Source: Sporosarcina sp. ACRSM (GTDB taxonomy: Bacteria > Bacillota > Bacilli > Bacillales_A > Planococcaceae). From it: a stretch of DNA of 64,000 nt. Both the position numbers and the translations under genes were made by a program. Positions 26,494-35,036 of the stretch are shown here, in pieces. The stretch lies in NCBI RefSeq assembly GCF_022346545.1, contig NZ_JAKRNU010000005.1:1-64000 (forward strand). The letters are read 5' to 3'. Within the stretch, counting starts at the first letter, position 1. Every line of letters begins with the position of its first letter. The notes under the pieces are model-generated. The model was not told where the DNA came from. It saw only the letters and a program-made list of their open reading frames with translations, and made no database searches.

Positions 26494-28905
26494 TTATCCT
26501 CGAAGTAATGCTCCTGCTTGTTCTGTTAAAGCTTTCAACACTTTGTCATGTGCTTTAACGACTTCTTCGTCTGTCAATGTGCGCTCTGGATCTGTATAGG
26601 TCAAGGAGAACGCCACGGATTTCTTACCTTCCTCAACGTTAGCCCCTTCATACAAGTCGAAGAGTTTTACGTCTTTCAATAATTTCCCGCCTGCACTGCG
26701 GATGACTGTTTCCAGCGCTCCCGCTGATGTTCCGCTATCGACGACGAGTGCGATATCCCTTGAAATCGACGGGAAACGTGGAACTGGAACGTATACCAAT
26801 TCATCCGTTTCGATGGAAAGGATTTTTTGAAGATTCATCTCCATCACGTAAGTATTTTTCAAATCACGTTTTTTCTGTTCAGTTGGATGGATTTGGCCAA
26901 TCAAGCCGATCTGTTCACCGTTATGAAGAATATTCGCTGTGCGTCCAGGGTGCATGCCATCGATAACAGCTTGCTCAAATGACAGATCTTCGCTCAGACC
27001 AAGACTGTCCATCATCCCTTCGACGATTCCTTTCAACACAAAGAAATCAACCGGCTTCGTTTCGCCTTGCCATGCATGATCAACCCATTTTCCAGTGATG
27101 ACAGCAGCTACATGTTCCACTTCCTGCGGCAATCCGTCCTCTTCTTCTCCAAGGAATACCGATCCTGTTTCATAAAGTGCAACTGAATCGATACGACGTG
27201 CAACGTTGTACGTCGCCGCTTCTAGAAGATGCGGAATGATACTTTGACGCAGAGTACTCCGATCTTCACTCATCGGCATGAGCAATTCTGTAACAGGCGC
27301 TGTTTCAAGCGCATACTGTTGTGCATGTTCCTTCGAAGTTAATGAATAGGTCAACGCTTGATACAAGCCTGCCCCTTCAAGGAAAGCTCTCACTGTACGA
27401 CGCTTCGCTTGATACGAAGTTAAACCTCCTGGCTTCGACTCCGCAATCGGCAGTGTCATCGGAATATGATCGTATCCGTACATGCGGGCAATTTCCTCGA
27501 TAATATCTTCTTCAATCCGCAAATCTTGTCTGCGTGTCGGTGCGTCGATAACGAGTTTGCCGTTTACCGCTTCCGTCGGGATTTGCAATCGATCTAAAAT
27601 GGACAGCATTTCTTCCAACGAAATTTTCATGCCAAGACGATTATTGATATAATCCGGAGAAACGGTGATGCGTGCAGGTGCCTTATCCAGTTCGTCAACG
27701 ATGACAGAACCAGCCAACACCTCTCCACCTGCAATCTCAGCCATCAGTTGTGCAGCACGTTCTGCAGCCGCAATGACACGGTTCGGATCGACGCCTTTTT
27801 CGAAACGTGTACTCGCATCGCTGCGCAATCCGATTTCTTTCGAAGTTTGGCGGACGGATGCCGGAGCAAAATAAGCCGATTCAATGACAACTGTCGTGGT
27901 TCCATCATGCACTTCGGAGTTCAATCCACCCATGACACCCGCAACGGCGACAGGTTCGTGACCATTTGTGATAACTAGATTATGCGATTTCAATGTCCGT
28001 TCCGTTTCATCCAACGTCGTGATCTTTTCGCCTTCCTCTGCTAGTCGGACAGCAATTTCCCCTGTTTCAAGGCGATCGTAGTCAAATGCATGAAGCGGTT
28101 GACCGTACTCCATTAGGACAAAGTTCGTAATATCGACAACGTTATTGTGAGGACGTACACCTGCAGCCATTAGACGATTTTGAAGCCATAATGGTGATTC
28201 TGCGATCTTGACGTTTTTCACGACTTTCGCCACGTACATTGGATTTTCTTCGATTGCATCGACACGTAACTTCAGTACATCCTCCGCTTTTTCAGTCGAT
28301 TCCGTATATGAAATTTTCGGAAGTTCGATGCCTTGCGATAAAATTGCACCTACTTCATACGCCACGCCTAGCATACTGAGCGCATCTGAACGGTTCGGAG
28401 TCAAATCGAATTCCAACACTTGATCATCCAATCCAAGCAATGGCAATGCACTTTCTCCCGGCACCGCCGTTTCAGGCAAAACATAAATCCCTTCCGCATA
28501 CGCTTTTGGCACAAGTTTCCCTTCGATGGCCAGCTCTTGGAGTGAACAGATCATGCCGTTCGACTCTTCACCGCGCAGTTTTGCTTTTTTAATTTTAAAA
28601 TTGCCCGGTAGCACTGCACCTGGACGTGCCACGATCACTTTTTGCCCTTCTGCAACGTTCGGGGCACCACAAATAATTTGTGTAACTTCTTCCCCAACAT
28701 CCACTTGGCAAATACGTAACTTATCTGCTTCCGGATGCTTTACACATTCCTTTACATAACCGACAACGACATTTGTCATGCCGTGGGAGCGGTCGATGAT
28801 GGTATCGACTTCTATTCCGGAACGTGTAATCTTTTCCGCTAGATCTTGCGAGGCGATTCCTTCTATATTCACATAATCACTTAACCATTTTGTAGATACT
28901 AACAT
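26494..28905 (-). CDS. pheT: Phenylalanine--tRNA ligase beta subunit
   Basis: An 803-aa subunit of the alpha2-beta2 PheRS. Domains in order: EMAP/tRNA-binding OB fold (about 40-150), B3/B4 editing region (about 210-390), B5 domain (about 405-475), catalytic-like core, and the C-terminal anticodon-binding FDX-ACB domain (about 710-803, beginning near PRFPSISRDIALVV). It is 14 bp after pheS with GGGGAGG, so cotranscribed and under the pheS T-box. Confidence 0.97.
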   Translation of the reverse strand: MLVSTKWLSDYVNIEGIASQDLAEKITRSGIEVDTIIDRSHGMTNVVVGYVKECVKHPEADKLRICQVDVGEEVTQIICGAPNVAEGQKVIVARPGAVLPGNFKIKKAKLRGEESNGMICSLQELAIEGKLVPKAYAEGIYVLPETAVPGESALPLLGLDDQVLEFDLTPNRSDALSMLGVAYEVGAILSQGIELPKISYTESTEKAEDVLKLRVDAIEENPMYVAKVVKNVKIAESPLWLQNRLMAAGVRPHNNVVDITNFVLMEYGQPLHAFDYDRLETGEIAVRLAEEGEKITTLDETERTLKSHNLVITNGHEPVAVAGVMGGLNSEVHDGTTTVVIESAYFAPASVRQTSKEIGLRSDASTRFEKGVDPNRVIAAAERAAQLMAEIAGGEVLAGSVIVDELDKAPARITVSPDYINNRLGMKISLEEMLSILDRLQIPTEAVNGKLVIDAPTRRQDLRIEEDIIEEIARMYGYDHIPMTLPIAESKPGGLTSYQAKRRTVRAFLEGAGLYQALTYSLTSKEHAQQYALETAPVTELLMPMSEDRSTLRQSIIPHLLEAATYNVARRIDSVALYETGSVFLGEEEDGLPQEVEHVAAVITGKWVDHAWQGETKPVDFFVLKGIVEGMMDSLGLSEDLSFEQAVIDGMHPGRTANILHNGEQIGLIGQIHPTEQKKRDLKNTYVMEMNLQKILSIETDELVYVPVPRFPSISRDIALVVDSGTSAGALETVIRSAGGKLLKDVKLFDLYEGANVEEGKKSVAFSLTYTDPERTLTDEEVVKAHDKVLKALTEQAGALLRG

Positions 28906-28919
28906 GTCATGTCCTCCCC

Positions 28920-29957
28920 TTAAGCTTCCGTCCGGTGGAATTGTGATATGAACCGCACATCATTCGTATAGAAATGACGGATATCTTCCACACCATATTT
29001 CAACATTGCGATCCGTTCAGGTCCCATACCGAAAGCGAAACCTGATACAGCAGCAGGGTCATAGCCAGCCATTTTCAGCACGTTCGGGTGAACCATCCCC
29101 GCGCCCAAAATTTCGATCCAGCCGGTCTTTTTACAAACATTACAACCCTCTCCGCCACATTTGAAGCAAGAAATATCCATTTCAACAGACGGCTCCGTGA
29201 ACGGGAAGAAACTTGGACGCAAACGGATTTCGCGTTCCTCACCAAACATTTTCTTCGCGAACGCAGAAAGGGTCCCTTTCAAATCGCTCATGCGAATATC
29301 TTCGCCGATGACAAGCCCTTCGATTTGTGTAAACTGATGCGAATGCGTCGCATCGTCGCTATCACGACGATACACTTTTCCCGGGCAGATGATTTTAATC
29401 GGCGCGCCGCCTTTCGCTTCCATTGTCCGCGCTTGGACAGGTGATGTGTGCGTACGAAGAAGCACTTCTTCCGATATGTAGAAAGAGTCTTGCATATCGC
29501 GTGCCGGATGACCTTTCGGCAAGTTTAACGCTTCAAAGTTGTAGTAGTCCTTTTCGACTTCAGGTCCTTCCGCGATTTCATAGCCCATACTGATGAAGAA
29601 GTCTTCAATATCTTCCACAACACGTGTCAATGGGTGATGATTACCTGTACGCGCAGGTCTTCCCGGCAATGTGACGTCAATCGCTTCTTTTGCAAGCTGC
29701 TCATTGATGGCTTGCTCTTCAAGCTTCGCCATCCGTTCTTCCAATACTTCTGTTACCGTTTCACGAATGACGTTGACGAGTGCCCCCATTTTCGGACGTT
29801 CTTCAGCAGGGAGTTTCCCCATACCTTTCAGTAGATCCGTAATCGGCCCTTTTTTCCCTAAGTAGGCAACACGGACTTCGTTTAATGCTTTTACATCTGA
29901 GGCGGCTTCAATTTTTTCGAGCGCCTCCATTTTCAGCTGTTCCAATTGTGCTTCCAT
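28920..29957 (-). CDS. pheS: Phenylalanine--tRNA ligase alpha subunit
   Basis: Catalytic class II subunit (345 aa, normal) that charges tRNA-Phe. It has an N-terminal coiled coil (1-85) and class II motifs, including [21 protein letters not shown] and the motif 3 segment [18 protein letters not shown] precedes the ATG. Expression is controlled by the T-box leader at 29986-30247. Confidence 0.97.
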   Translation of the reverse strand: MEAQLEQLKMEALEKIEAASDVKALNEVRVAYLGKKGPITDLLKGMGKLPAEERPKMGALVNVIRETVTEVLEERMAKLEEQAINEQLAKEAIDVTLPGRPARTGNHHPLTRVVEDIEDFFISMGYEIAEGPEVEKDYYNFEALNLPKGHPARDMQDSFYISEEVLLRTHTSPVQARTMEAKGGAPIKIICPGKVYRRDSDDATHSHQFTQIEGLVIGEDIRMSDLKGTLSAFAKKMFGEEREIRLRPSFFPFTEPSVEMDISCFKCGGEGCNVCKKTGWIEILGAGMVHPNVLKMAGYDPAAVSGFAFGMGPERIAMLKYGVEDIRHFYTNDVRFISQFHRTEA

Positions 29958-29985
29958 TTTAAGTCTCCTTTTCTTTAATTGAATA

Positions 29986-30247
29986 AAAAATCCCCGCCCC
30001 TATAAAAGGGACGAGGACGAATTCGCGGTACCACCCTGATTTACCATGCCAATAGACATGATCACTCAATTTCGGAATAACGGTCCGGAGCCGGCACACC
30101 TTTACAGCATACACTGGTCCCGGTGGCAGCTTTCGGGGTGAACTTCAACAGACACTTGCCCATCCACGCTTTCAGTCAAGGCGCGGATTCCCTTTTGGTT
30201 CGTGCAAGTTTACTCTTCCCGATCAACGCTTTTCATTTTTCCAATCA
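29986..30247 (-). promoter_or_regulatory. T-box leader of pheST (specifier UUC)
   Basis: The minus strand has the T-box sequence AGGGTGGTACCGCG near 30023-30036, an AGAGTA element in stem I, and GAAGTTCACC in which TTC is the likely Phe specifier codon. It ends in a terminator GTCCTCGTCCCT / AGGGGCGGGGA with TTTTTT (29986-30017). Uncharged tRNA-Phe should stabilise the antiterminator. It fills the 336-bp gap upstream of pheS. Confidence 0.95.
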
Positions 30248-30252
30248 ACGCT

Positions 30253-30281
30253 AGTATACCCGAAATCAGTTTGTTCATCAA
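30253..30281 (-). promoter_or_regulatory. Sigma-A promoter of the pheST T-box transcript
   Basis: TTGATG, 17 bp and TATACT on the minus strand, placed so that transcription starts at the 5' edge of the T-box leader. Confidence 0.85.
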
Positions 30282-30293
30282 CTAAGTTCAAGC

Positions 30294-31058
30294 TTATTTT
30301 ATTGAATAGGCATATAACAGGATACCCGTAGCCACTGCAACGTTCAATGATTCCGCTTTTCCATACATCGGGATCTTAACCGTTTCATCAGCCGTTTCTA
30401 GCAGTTCAGGGTCGACACCGCTGCCTTCATTTCCAACAATAACGGCAAACGCAGCTTGCGGTTCGATTTCGAAATGATTGACCGCATTTTGCAAACCGGT
30501 CCCCAACACGCGAATACCCACTGTTTTCAATTGCGATACCCATTCGAACAAATCTCCCTTCACAACCGGGATATTGAAATGGGATCCTTGTGCCGAACGG
30601 ACCGTTTTCGGATTGTACGGATCCGCTGAACCTTTTCCGAGGATGACCGCATCCATACCTGCTGCATCCGCTGTCCGGATCATCGTCCCAACATTGCCTG
30701 GATCTTGGACAGCATCAACGAGCAATAGCTTTTTCCAATTCGCAACCTCTTCTTCGGCATGTTGAGGCTGACGGCAATGCGCGTATACACCTTGTGTATG
30801 TTCCGTTTCTGAAATTTCTTTAGCGACCGCATTATTTATTTCCACTATATGTACATTTTCCGTGGACCAATGGGCGGGCACTTCAATATCTTCCCGTACC
30901 ATCAATGTTAGGACTATTCCTTCACGCTTTAATGCTTCCTCGACTAAGTGAAATCCTTCTACAAGAAATTCTTCTGATTTATCTCGTTCTTTGCGCGTTG
31001 TCACGAGCTTCTTCCAATGCTTCACCAATGCGTTTTGTGGGGATTCAATGCGTTTCAT
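30294..31058 (-). CDS. ysgA: TrmH/SpoU-family RNA methyltransferase (YsgA-like)
   Basis: A 254-aa SPOUT 2'-O-methyltransferase acting on rRNA or tRNA; the exact site is not evident. It has an N-terminal substrate-binding domain (FLVEGFHLVEEALK) and the knot with motifs DPGNVGTMIRTADAAG, IVGNEGSGV and IPMYGKAESLNVAVATGILLY. It is just upstream of pheS with its own stop 13 bp before the T-box promoter, as in B. subtilis. Confidence 0.92.
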   Translation of the reverse strand: MKRIESPQNALVKHWKKLVTTRKERDKSEEFLVEGFHLVEEALKREGIVLTLMVREDIEVPAHWSTENVHIVEINNAVAKEISETEHTQGVYAHCRQPQHAEEEVANWKKLLLVDAVQDPGNVGTMIRTADAAGMDAVILGKGSADPYNPKTVRSAQGSHFNIPVVKGDLFEWVSQLKTVGIRVLGTGLQNAVNHFEIEPQAAFAVIVGNEGSGVDPELLETADETVKIPMYGKAESLNVAVATGILLYAYSIK

Positions 31059-31150
31059 CTATATCGTTACCGCCTTTTTCTTTTTAGTGTATCAAATGAC
31101 GGTATAGTTGGCGATATTTGTGTACAAAATGACTGTGGGAGGTTGATAAA

Positions 31151-31363
31151 ATGGATTTCCAAATAAGAGATGCGATTACGGCAAACATGAGAAATAATTC
31201 AGCGGAAGATGTCCGTAACGTCGTCGAAGATGCGATTAAACGTGGAGAAGAACATTTGTTACCAGGCCTTGGCGTGTTCTTCGAGAAGCTCTGGAACAAT
31301 TCAGGTGAACAAGAAAAATCAAAAATGGCAGGCGAACTGGCACAAGCGTTTTCTGCTGGGTGA
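31151..31363 (+). CDS. sspI: Small acid-soluble spore protein I
   Basis: A 70-aa minor SASP of the SspI family (MDFQIRDAITANMRNN at the start, GEEHLLPGLGVFFEKLW in the middle). It is made in the forespore. GGGAGG lies upstream of the ATG, and a possible forespore promoter (GTATA near 31102) was seen but is weak. The position next to ysgA agrees with B. subtilis. Confidence 0.93.
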   Translation: MDFQIRDAITANMRNNSAEDVRNVVEDAIKRGEEHLLPGLGVFFEKLWNNSGEQEKSKMAGELAQAFSAG

Positions 31364-31373
31364 ATCATTTCGG

Positions 31374-31406
31374 AATGGCGTGGGGAACAAGTCCCTACGT
31401 CATTTA
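31374..31406 (+). terminator. Terminator of sspI
   Basis: AATGGCGTGGGG and CCCTACGTCATT pair imperfectly around AACAAGT and are followed by TTATTTATCTTT on the plus strand. Confidence 0.65.
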
Positions 31407-31431
31407 TTTATCTTTATTCGCTGAATAGGAG

Positions 31432-31648
31432 TAGAACGCAGGCTAAGATCGCCACGTCCTGTGGCATCGCCTGCATGACCTGCATCGTGCAGGTCCAAGC
31501 CTCCGGCGGATGTCACAGATTTTGAAAGGAGTTAAGGAAGGCAACCTAAGTTCGCCGCGTCCTGCGGCAATGGTTGCATGACCTACATCCTGTAGGCCTC
31601 AAGCTCGATTCAAAATCTCGACGCAATTACGCCGAGGCGTAATTGATT
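31432..31648. repeat. Composite dispersed element, copy 3, with a second module nested in its loop
   Basis: Module B (CGCCACGTCCTGTGGC, then GCATGACCTGCATCGTGCAGG) occupies 31441-31496. Module A follows with GCCTCCGGCGGATGTCACAG and GATTTTGAA at 31500-31527. A second module B (31537-31601) sits before the closing half of A (TTCAAAATCTCGACGCAATT, then ACGCCGAGGCGTAATT). The second B is therefore inserted where A at 13566 has only a tight loop. It lies between the convergent sspI and argF, and nothing else is in this 332-bp gap except terminators. Confidence 0.85.
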
Positions 31649-31652
31649 ATAA

Positions 31653-31690
31653 AAAAAACAAGCTCAGGCATGAAAACCTAAGCTTGTTGA
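31653..31690 (-). terminator. Terminator of argF
   Basis: AACAAGCTTAGGT and GCCTGAGCTTGTT pair on the minus strand, followed by eight T residues, directly after argF. Confidence 0.9.
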
Positions 31691-31695
31691 TTGAT

Positions 31696-32661
31696 TCATC
31701 CTAACAAAGTCGCAAGAACTGCTTTTTGAGCATGCAGGCGGTTCCCGGCTTGTTGGAAGACGTAGGAGTTCGGTCCATCAATAACGGAAGTTGCGACTTC
31801 TTCCTCACGGTGTGCAGGAAGGCAATGCAAGAACATATAATCTTTCTTCGCATGCGCCACCAATTCATCATTGATCTGGAAGTCTTTGAATGCTTCAAGA
31901 CGTGCAGCCGCTTCTTCTTCTTGCCCCATACTCGTCCAGACGTCCGTGTAGACGACATCTGCATCTTTCACAGCCTCAACAGGATTTGTCGTAGTGACAA
32001 CACTTCCGCCATTCGCCGCCGCAAGCTCTTGCGCTTTCACAAGAAGTTCTGCGTCGTATTCGAATCCTACAGGCGTTGCAACCGCTGCATGCATCCCCAT
32101 ATGAGCCGCCGCAATGACCAAGGAATGCGCCACATTATTGCCATCCCCAATATAGGCGATTTTCTTTCCTGCCAATGACCCTTTCACTTCCAGTATCGTC
32201 AGCAAGTCCGCTAAAGCTTGGCACGGGTGAAAAATATCCGTCAATCCATTAATGACTGGAACTGAAGTATGCTCTGCTAGCTCCTTCACCATTTCATGTG
32301 AATTTGCGCGGATCATGACACCATCCAAATACTCAGAGAAGACATGGCCTGTATCATAAACCGATTCCCCACGGCCGATTTGTAAGTCTCTCGCATTCAT
32401 AAACATTGCATAACCACCGAGTTGGATCATCCCTACCTCAAATGAGATACGTGTACGTGTAGAATGTTTCTCAAAAATCATGCCTAATGTTTTCCCTGCC
32501 AACAATGGAGGCATATGCCCCGCTAACATTTCTTGTTTCATATCATTTGCAAAATCCAATAAAAACGCGACTTCTTCGCTTGTATAATCAAGAAGGGATA
32601 ATAGATCTTTTCCTTTTAAACCATTCGCAATTTCCGTATTCGTCATTTTATATTTCACCAT
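31696..32661 (-). CDS. argF: Ornithine carbamoyltransferase
   Basis: Forms citrulline from ornithine and carbamoyl phosphate in arginine synthesis (cytosol, trimer). It has the carbamoyl-phosphate motif KHSTRTRISFE, the HPCQALADLLT segment and the ornithine-site HCLPAHR. 321 aa from the ATG at 32661; an ATG five codons later is possible. It stands alone without other arg genes. The promoter at 32701 carries two ARG-box-like sites, which argues for a biosynthetic, ArgR-repressed enzyme rather than an arcB of arginine catabolism. Confidence 0.93.
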   Translation of the reverse strand: MVKYKMTNTEIANGLKGKDLLSLLDYTSEEVAFLLDFANDMKQEMLAGHMPPLLAGKTLGMIFEKHSTRTRISFEVGMIQLGGYAMFMNARDLQIGRGESVYDTGHVFSEYLDGVMIRANSHEMVKELAEHTSVPVINGLTDIFHPCQALADLLTILEVKGSLAGKKIAYIGDGNNVAHSLVIAAAHMGMHAAVATPVGFEYDAELLVKAQELAAANGGSVVTTTNPVEAVKDADVVYTDVWTSMGQEEEAAARLEAFKDFQINDELVAHAKKDYMFLHCLPAHREEEVATSVIDGPNSYVFQQAGNRLHAQKAVLATLLG

Positions 32662-32700
32662 ATCGTCATCCCCAATCGTTAATTTCGATTTGTATAATCA

Positions 32701-32744
32701 ATTATATGTATGCATAATTATAAAGTCAAGTGCATTATTATGAA
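32701..32744 (-). promoter_or_regulatory. argF promoter with two ARG-box-like sites 20 bp apart
   Basis: The promoter TTGACT-17-TATAAT occupies 32701-32729 on the minus strand. TTTATAATTATGCA (32711-32724) lies in its spacer and TTCATAATAATGCA (32731-32744) lies just upstream of the -35. Both resemble the Bacillus ARG box (TGAATAAAAATKCA). Two sites in phase over the promoter are the expected layout for ArgR (AhrC) repression. Confidence 0.8.
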
Positions 32745-32751
32745 AAATCAC

Positions 32752-32792
32752 AAAAAAAACTGCACAAGTCATTTACCCGACTTGAGCAGTTC
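32752..32792 (-). terminator. Terminator of ysdC
   Basis: AACTGCTCAAGTC and GACTTGTGCAGTT pair on the minus strand and run into TTTTTTTT, 10 bp after the ysdC stop and upstream of the argF promoter. Confidence 0.9.
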
Positions 32793-32801
32793 CCTAAACA
32801 T

Positions 32802-33890
32802 TTATTCAAACGTTATTTTATTTACTGTGTCACGATCTAGCTTTTTGATGACTTCCACCATCAGTTTCACGGTGTTTTCAAAATCATCGCGATGCAACAT
32901 AGCTGCATGCGAGTGAATATAACGAGTCGGAATACAGATTGCCAGAGATGGCACGCCTTTCCCTGAAAGATGAATGGAACCTGCATCCGTTCCGCCACCC
33001 GCCATCGTTTCGAACTGATAAGGGATGCCATGTTCTTCAGCCGTATCGATGACAAGTTCCCGCAGTCCTTTATGTGAAACCATGGAAGCATCAAACAACA
33101 CAAGTTGTGGACCATTGCCCATTTTGCCCATCGCTTCTTTCGATGAGACTCCCGGCGTATCACCTGCCACACCAACGTCAACCGCAAAACCGATATCCGG
33201 CTGAATTTTCGTTGCTGCCGTCCGCGCACCGCGTAGACCGATCTCCTCCTGCACAGCGCCAACTCCAAATACGATATTCGGATGCTTCTCACCTTTTAAC
33301 GCTTTCATGACTTCAATCGCAATAGCACAACCGATTCGGTTGTCCCACGCTTTGGCAAGCAGATATTTTTCATTATTCATAACCGTAAATTCAAAATAAG
33401 GGACGACCATATCTCCAGGCAAGATCCCCCACTCCATCACTTCCTCTTTGGAAGTCGCACCTACATCGATAAACATATCCTTGATATCGACAGGCTTTTT
33501 ACGCGCTTCCGGTGTAAGAATATGCGGAGGTTTCGATCCAATGATACCTGTCACTGTATCCCCTTTGCGCGTCACTATTGTAACCCTTTGCGCAAGCATG
33601 ACTTGTGACCACCATCCGCCAACCGTTTGGAAAGAGATGAACCCTTTGTCATCGATTTTCGAAACCATGAATCCGACTTCATCAAGGTGACCGGCCACCA
33701 TGATTTTCGGCCCGTCTGCATCGCCCGTCTTCTGAGCGATTAAAGACCCTAAACCGTCTTGGGTCAGAGCATCCGCGAACGGCTCTATGTATGTTTGCAT
33801 CACTTCGCGCGGTTCACGCTCATTTCCCGCTATCCCTTTTGCATCTGTGAGCGCTTTCAGCATCGTTAATGTATCGTCTAATTTTGTCAA
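32802..33890 (-). CDS. ysdC: M42-family metallo-aminopeptidase (YsdC-like)
   Basis: A cytosolic, probably dodecameric aminopeptidase with a two-metal centre (362 aa). Ligand motifs are [12 protein letters not shown], the Asp of [20 protein letters not shown] and VGVAGDTPG, with a late His near YIHSHAAM. I chose the TTG at 33890 with AGGAGG 9 nt upstream, giving [20 protein letters not shown], which fits the family start. The previous TTG overlaps the ribosome binding site. Confidence 0.93.
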   Translation of the reverse strand: MTKLDDTLTMLKALTDAKGIAGNEREPREVMQTYIEPFADALTQDGLGSLIAQKTGDADGPKIMVAGHLDEVGFMVSKIDDKGFISFQTVGGWWSQVMLAQRVTIVTRKGDTVTGIIGSKPPHILTPEARKKPVDIKDMFIDVGATSKEEVMEWGILPGDMVVPYFEFTVMNNEKYLLAKAWDNRIGCAIAIEVMKALKGEKHPNIVFGVGAVQEEIGLRGARTAATKIQPDIGFAVDVGVAGDTPGVSSKEAMGKMGNGPQLVLFDASMVSHKGLRELVIDTAEEHGIPYQFETMAGGGTDAGSIHLSGKGVPSLAICIPTRYIHSHAAMLHRDDFENTVKLMVEVIKKLDRDTVNKITFE

Positions 33891-33985
33891 ATGCTTCAAC
33901 CTCCTAAATAAACCTTACCATTGTAGTATATGCGAAATGCAGGACATTATCAAAAATTGCAACGGTGGTAGACACTTTGCAATGC

Positions 33986-34023
33986 AAAAAAATGGCGTCA
34001 CTTCATTAATAGAAGCAACGCCA
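33986..34023 (-). terminator. Terminator of ddh
   Basis: TGGCGTTGCTTC and GAAGTGACGCCA pair around a short loop on the minus strand and are followed by TTTTTTT. Confidence 0.88.
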
Positions 34024-34039
34024 GCTTTTGTTATTCCAC

Positions 34040-35020
34040 TTACAGTAATTCTTTTCGCAAATCAGCAGCGCTCTTCGGTGAAAGCAAGCCCGGCGCAATA
34101 TCGAACACCGACTTGGCCCCAGCATCTCCGTTTTGACTCAAACGGTAAGCCGCACGTGCATAGGCAACCAGGACACTGGATGTGAATTCCGGGTTGCTGT
34201 CGAGTTTCAAGGAATATTCCATCACTTGTGCATTGCCTTCGCCCGTTTTACCGCTGCGGATTACGAAACCGCCATGTGGCATTGCGGAGTGATCGCGTTT
34301 CAATTCTTCTTCTGAGATGAATGTCACCGTTGTGTCATAGTCCGTGAAATAGTCAGGCATTGTGACAATCGCTTGTTTCACTTCATCCGGATTCGCCCCT
34401 TCTTCTAATACAACATAGCACTCACGTGTATGCTTTTCCCGTGTAGATAATTCAGGGAATGATCCGCTGCGCACACGGTCTACTGCATCCGGCACAGGAA
34501 TTGTATATTGAACAGCCCCTTTAACGCCCGAGACTCTTCTTACCGCATCTGAATGTCCTTGGCTCAAGCCTTTCCCCCAAAATGTATACGTCGCACCTTC
34601 CGGAAGGATCGCTTCGCCGTACAGGCGGTTGATGGAAAATAAACCTGGATCCCAGCCGACAGAAATGATGGCCGTCTTGCCATTCGGTTTTGCAGATGCA
34701 TCGACCGCTGCAAAATATTCCGGAACTTTCGCATGCGTATCAAAGCTGTCCACAGTGTTGAACAGCGCTGACAAAGCAGGACCTTGTTCAGGCAAATCGT
34801 TTTTCGATCCGCCACAAAGAATCAGGACGTCTATTTCGTCCGTAAAATTTTGGATGTCATCCATCTTATGTACAGGTACGTTCCCATTCAATAACTTCAC
34901 ATCTTCCGGATTTCTTCTGGAAAATACCCCGACCAATTTCATATCTTCGTTTTGAGCGATTGCAGATTCAACCCCACGCCCTAAATTTCCATATCCTGCA
35001 ATTCCAATTCTAATTGTCAT
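34040..35020 (-). CDS. ddh: meso-Diaminopimelate D-dehydrogenase
   Basis: NADP-dependent enzyme that makes meso-DAP from tetrahydrodipicolinate in one reductive step, a short cut of the lysine pathway. The 326-aa protein has the Rossmann start RIGIAGYGNLGRGVE and the family segments LCGGSKNDLPEQGP, SVGWDPGLFSINRLYGE and WGKGLSQGHSDAVRR. Among Bacillales this enzyme is known from Lysinibacillus sphaericus and is absent from B. subtilis. Beyond the ysdC end the B. subtilis gene order is lost, so it sits at the start of the less conserved region. Monocistronic or last of a unit with the 369-aa gene 16 bp upstream. Confidence 0.93.
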   Translation of the reverse strand: MTIRIGIAGYGNLGRGVESAIAQNEDMKLVGVFSRRNPEDVKLLNGNVPVHKMDDIQNFTDEIDVLILCGGSKNDLPEQGPALSALFNTVDSFDTHAKVPEYFAAVDASAKPNGKTAIISVGWDPGLFSINRLYGEAILPEGATYTFWGKGLSQGHSDAVRRVSGVKGAVQYTIPVPDAVDRVRSGSFPELSTREKHTRECYVVLEEGANPDEVKQAIVTMPDYFTDYDTTVTFISEEELKRDHSAMPHGGFVIRSGKTGEGNAQVMEYSLKLDSNPEFTSSVLVAYARAAYRLSQNGDAGAKSVFDIAPGLLSPKSAADLRKELL

Positions 35021-35036
35021 CTTATATTAACTCCTT

